From Metarhizobium sp039808465 (GTDB taxonomy: Bacteria > Pseudomonadota > Alphaproteobacteria > Rhizobiales > Rhizobiaceae): DNA of 7,226 nt. Shown piece by piece: positions 5,926-7,226 of the stretch. The position numbers were made by a program, and so were the translations under genes. Location: contig JBDHTA010000197.1 in NCBI GenBank assembly GCA_039808465.1, positions 1 to 7,226 of the forward strand. Reading direction: 5' to 3'. Position 1 is the first letter of the stretch. Each line of letters begins with the position of its first letter. The notes under the pieces were generated by a model that saw only the letters and a list, made by a program, of their open reading frames with translations, did no database searches and had not been told where the DNA came from.

Positions 5926-7032
5926 ATGTCGCTGCGCCTCGCAACCTTCAATGTCGAAAACCTGATGACGCGGTTCGATTTCACGGGGTTTCGCAACCAG
6001 TTGCGGCAGGATCGCGTGCTGCGCATGTTCGCGGTGCAGGGCGAGGAGCAGTACCGGCGGCTGGAAGAGGCGCGGATGATCTCTTCCACCGACGACACGC
6101 GCCAGCATTCGGCGCTGGCGATTGCCGATACCGATGCGGATATCCTCTGCCTTCAGGAAGTCGATAATCTCGACGCGCTGCATGCCTTCGAATACGGCTA
6201 TCTCTACCGTATGGTCGGCAATGGCTACCGGCAGAAATTCCTGATCGAAGGCAATGACAGCCGCGGCATCGATGTCGCCGTGCTGATGCGGGAGGAAACC
6301 CGCGACGGCGAGAAGATCGAGGTCGTGGATATCCGCAGCCATGCGGCGATGACCTATCGCGATCTTGCGCCATCGGTGAAGGTGGCGCGGTCGGCCAATC
6401 TCGATGAGAAGATTTTCAAGCGCGATTGCCTGGAACTCGATATCCGCATCGGCGGCGAGCGGCTGACGCTGTTCGTGGTGCATTTCAAATCGATGGGGCC
6501 GGGGCGTGAGGGCATGGATGGCCGCGAGGCGACGATGCCGACCCGCATGGCGGAAGCCGCCGCCGTGCGCCAGATCGTCGAGCAGCGTTTTGGCCGGGGT
6601 TTGACGGCGCGCAAGCGGTTCGCGATCTGCGGCGACATGAACGATTATCAGGAGCGCATCGTCATCGATGGCGACCGCCGCAACGGCTATCGCTTCACCT
6701 ATGCGGGCGAGGCCCAAAGCTGTCTCGATATCCTCACGCATGACGGTTTCGTGGAAAACCCGATGCTGCGGCGCGATGCGATGGACCGCTGGACGCTCTA
6801 CCACTCACGCGGCCCGGCCGAGCAGCATCTGTGCCAGCTCGATTACATTCTGCTCTCGCCCTATCTCGCCGAGACCAATGCCACCCGCATTCCCGAGATC
6901 ATTCGCGCCGGGCAGCCCTGGCGCACCATCTTTCCCGAGGGGCAGGACGTGGCGCGTTATCCGCGCATCGGCTGGGACAGACCGAAGGCTTCCGACCATT
7001 GCCCCGTAGTGATGACGCTCGATCTGGTCTAA
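5926..7032 (+). CDS. Endonuclease/exonuclease/phosphatase (EEP) family protein
   Basis: 368 residues. All hallmark motifs of the DNase I/exonuclease III-like metal-dependent phosphodiesterase fold are present: ATFNVENL (6-13) with N9; LCLQEVDN (74-81) with the metal-binding E78; RGIDVAVLMR (113-122); LFVVHFKSMG (182-191) with H186; CGDMNDYQE (235-243) with D237 and N239; QLDYILLS (304-311) with D306; and SDHCPVV (356-362) with the catalytic D357-H358 pair. It should therefore be an active hydrolase of phosphodiester or phosphomonoester bonds. Family members cut DNA, RNA, lipids or inositol phosphates, so the substrate is open. There is no signal peptide or membrane segment, so a cytosolic site is expected. 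Between N9 and E78 sits a basic/acidic helical stretch (about 22-60) longer than in compact family members; it may shape substrate choice. Confidence 0.92.
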   Translation: MSLRLATFNVENLMTRFDFTGFRNQLRQDRVLRMFAVQGEEQYRRLEEARMISSTDDTRQHSALAIADTDADILCLQEVDNLDALHAFEYGYLYRMVGNGYRQKFLIEGNDSRGIDVAVLMREETRDGEKIEVVDIRSHAAMTYRDLAPSVKVARSANLDEKIFKRDCLELDIRIGGERLTLFVVHFKSMGPGREGMDGREATMPTRMAEAAAVRQIVEQRFGRGLTARKRFAICGDMNDYQERIVIDGDRRNGYRFTYAGEAQSCLDILTHDGFVENPMLRRDAMDRWTLYHSRGPAEQHLCQLDYILLSPYLAETNATRIPEIIRAGQPWRTIFPEGQDVARYPRIGWDRPKASDHCPVVMTLDLV

Positions 7033-7087
7033 CCTCTTGCTTTCATGGCCGCTCCTGTTGCACCTTGCCGCTCTGGCATGACAGCAA

Positions 7088-7092
7088 GGGAG
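7088..7092 (+). promoter_or_regulatory. Ribosome binding site deciding a GTG start for the PhzF-family gene
   Basis: GGGAG, inside AAGGGAGAG, lies 6 nt before GTG at 7099. The in-frame ATG at 7078 has no such site and would place this sequence inside the coding region, so the GTG is preferred. Confidence 0.6.
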
Positions 7093-7098
7093 AGCCGC

Positions 7099-7226
7099 GT
7101 GGCGCGTGCGTACAGCATCTATGATGTCTTCACCGAAACCCGGCTGGCGGGCAATCCGCTGGCGGTGATCTTCGACGGCGATGGCCTGAGCGATGAGACG
7201 ATGCAGCGCATTGCCGGGGAAATGAA
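7099..7226 (+). CDS. PhzF family protein (5' part, truncated by window edge)
   Basis: 42 complete codons are present before the window ends. The N-terminus reads ARAYSIYDVFTETRLAGNPL at residues 2-21, then AVIFDGDGLSDETMQRIAGEM. The YxxxDVFT-xxxx-GNPLAV pattern is the hallmark of the PhzF/diaminopimelate epimerase-like fold. The family includes the phenazine-synthesis isomerase PhzF and many uncharacterised isomerases. The catalytic glutamate (about residue 45 in PhzF) falls just beyond the edge, so activity cannot be judged. The gap to the upstream EEP-family gene is 66 bp on the same strand with no terminator, so co-transcription is possible. A GTG start is used. Confidence 0.85.
   Translation, partial: MARAYSIYDVFTETRLAGNPLAVIFDGDGLSDETMQRIAGEM

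Noticed and set aside
5533..6804. Long minus-strand open frame opposite the aminotransferase end and EEP gene
   Set aside because: It spans two well-supported plus-strand genes and their gap; the translation is His/Arg/Ala-rich with no recognisable domain.

Overview
The window looks like ordinary chromosomal DNA from an alphaproteobacterium of the order Rhizobiales (Hyphomicrobiales), most likely Rhizobiaceae. The basis is high GC content, a class I (short) ketol-acid reductoisomerase and a PdxJ that both read like the rhizobial forms, and the style of the regulators. The genus cannot be fixed from the sequence alone. There are no RNA genes, insertion sequences, CRISPR arrays or phage genes, and I see no composition break suggesting recent transfer.

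Layout, left to right. (1) 1-243, minus: 5' part of a MerR-family regulator that runs off the left edge. (2) 244-467: a 224-bp gap with two notable inverted repeats. (3) 468-1637, minus: a membrane-anchored regulator-like protein with an N-terminal DNA-binding-type region, one transmembrane helix and a C-terminal domain outside the membrane. (4) 1638-1843: divergent promoter region. (5) 1844-2596, plus: pdxJ (vitamin B6 synthesis). (6) 2597-2753: a sigma70-like promoter with a perfect 14-bp palindrome just past its predicted start site. (7) 2754-3392, plus: TetR-family repressor. (8) 3440-4459, plus: ilvC, followed by a strong intrinsic terminator. (9) 4513-4621: AT-rich leader with an 8-bp inverted repeat. 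(10) 4622-5845, plus: PLP-dependent class I/II aminotransferase. (11) 5926-7032, plus: endonuclease/exonuclease/phosphatase-family hydrolase. (12) 7099-7226, plus: start of a PhzF-family gene that runs off the right edge.

The genes are mostly housekeeping or amino-acid metabolism and look like separate transcription units rather than one pathway. ilvC makes branched-chain amino acid precursors, pdxJ makes the precursor of the PLP used by the aminotransferase, and three putative regulators lie among them. The tetR-ilvC pair is the closest to an operon (47 bp apart, no terminator between). I found no convincing new multi-gene system. The best leads are the TetR promoter/operator, the unusual membrane-bound regulator, and the inverted repeats upstream of the aminotransferase and merR genes.
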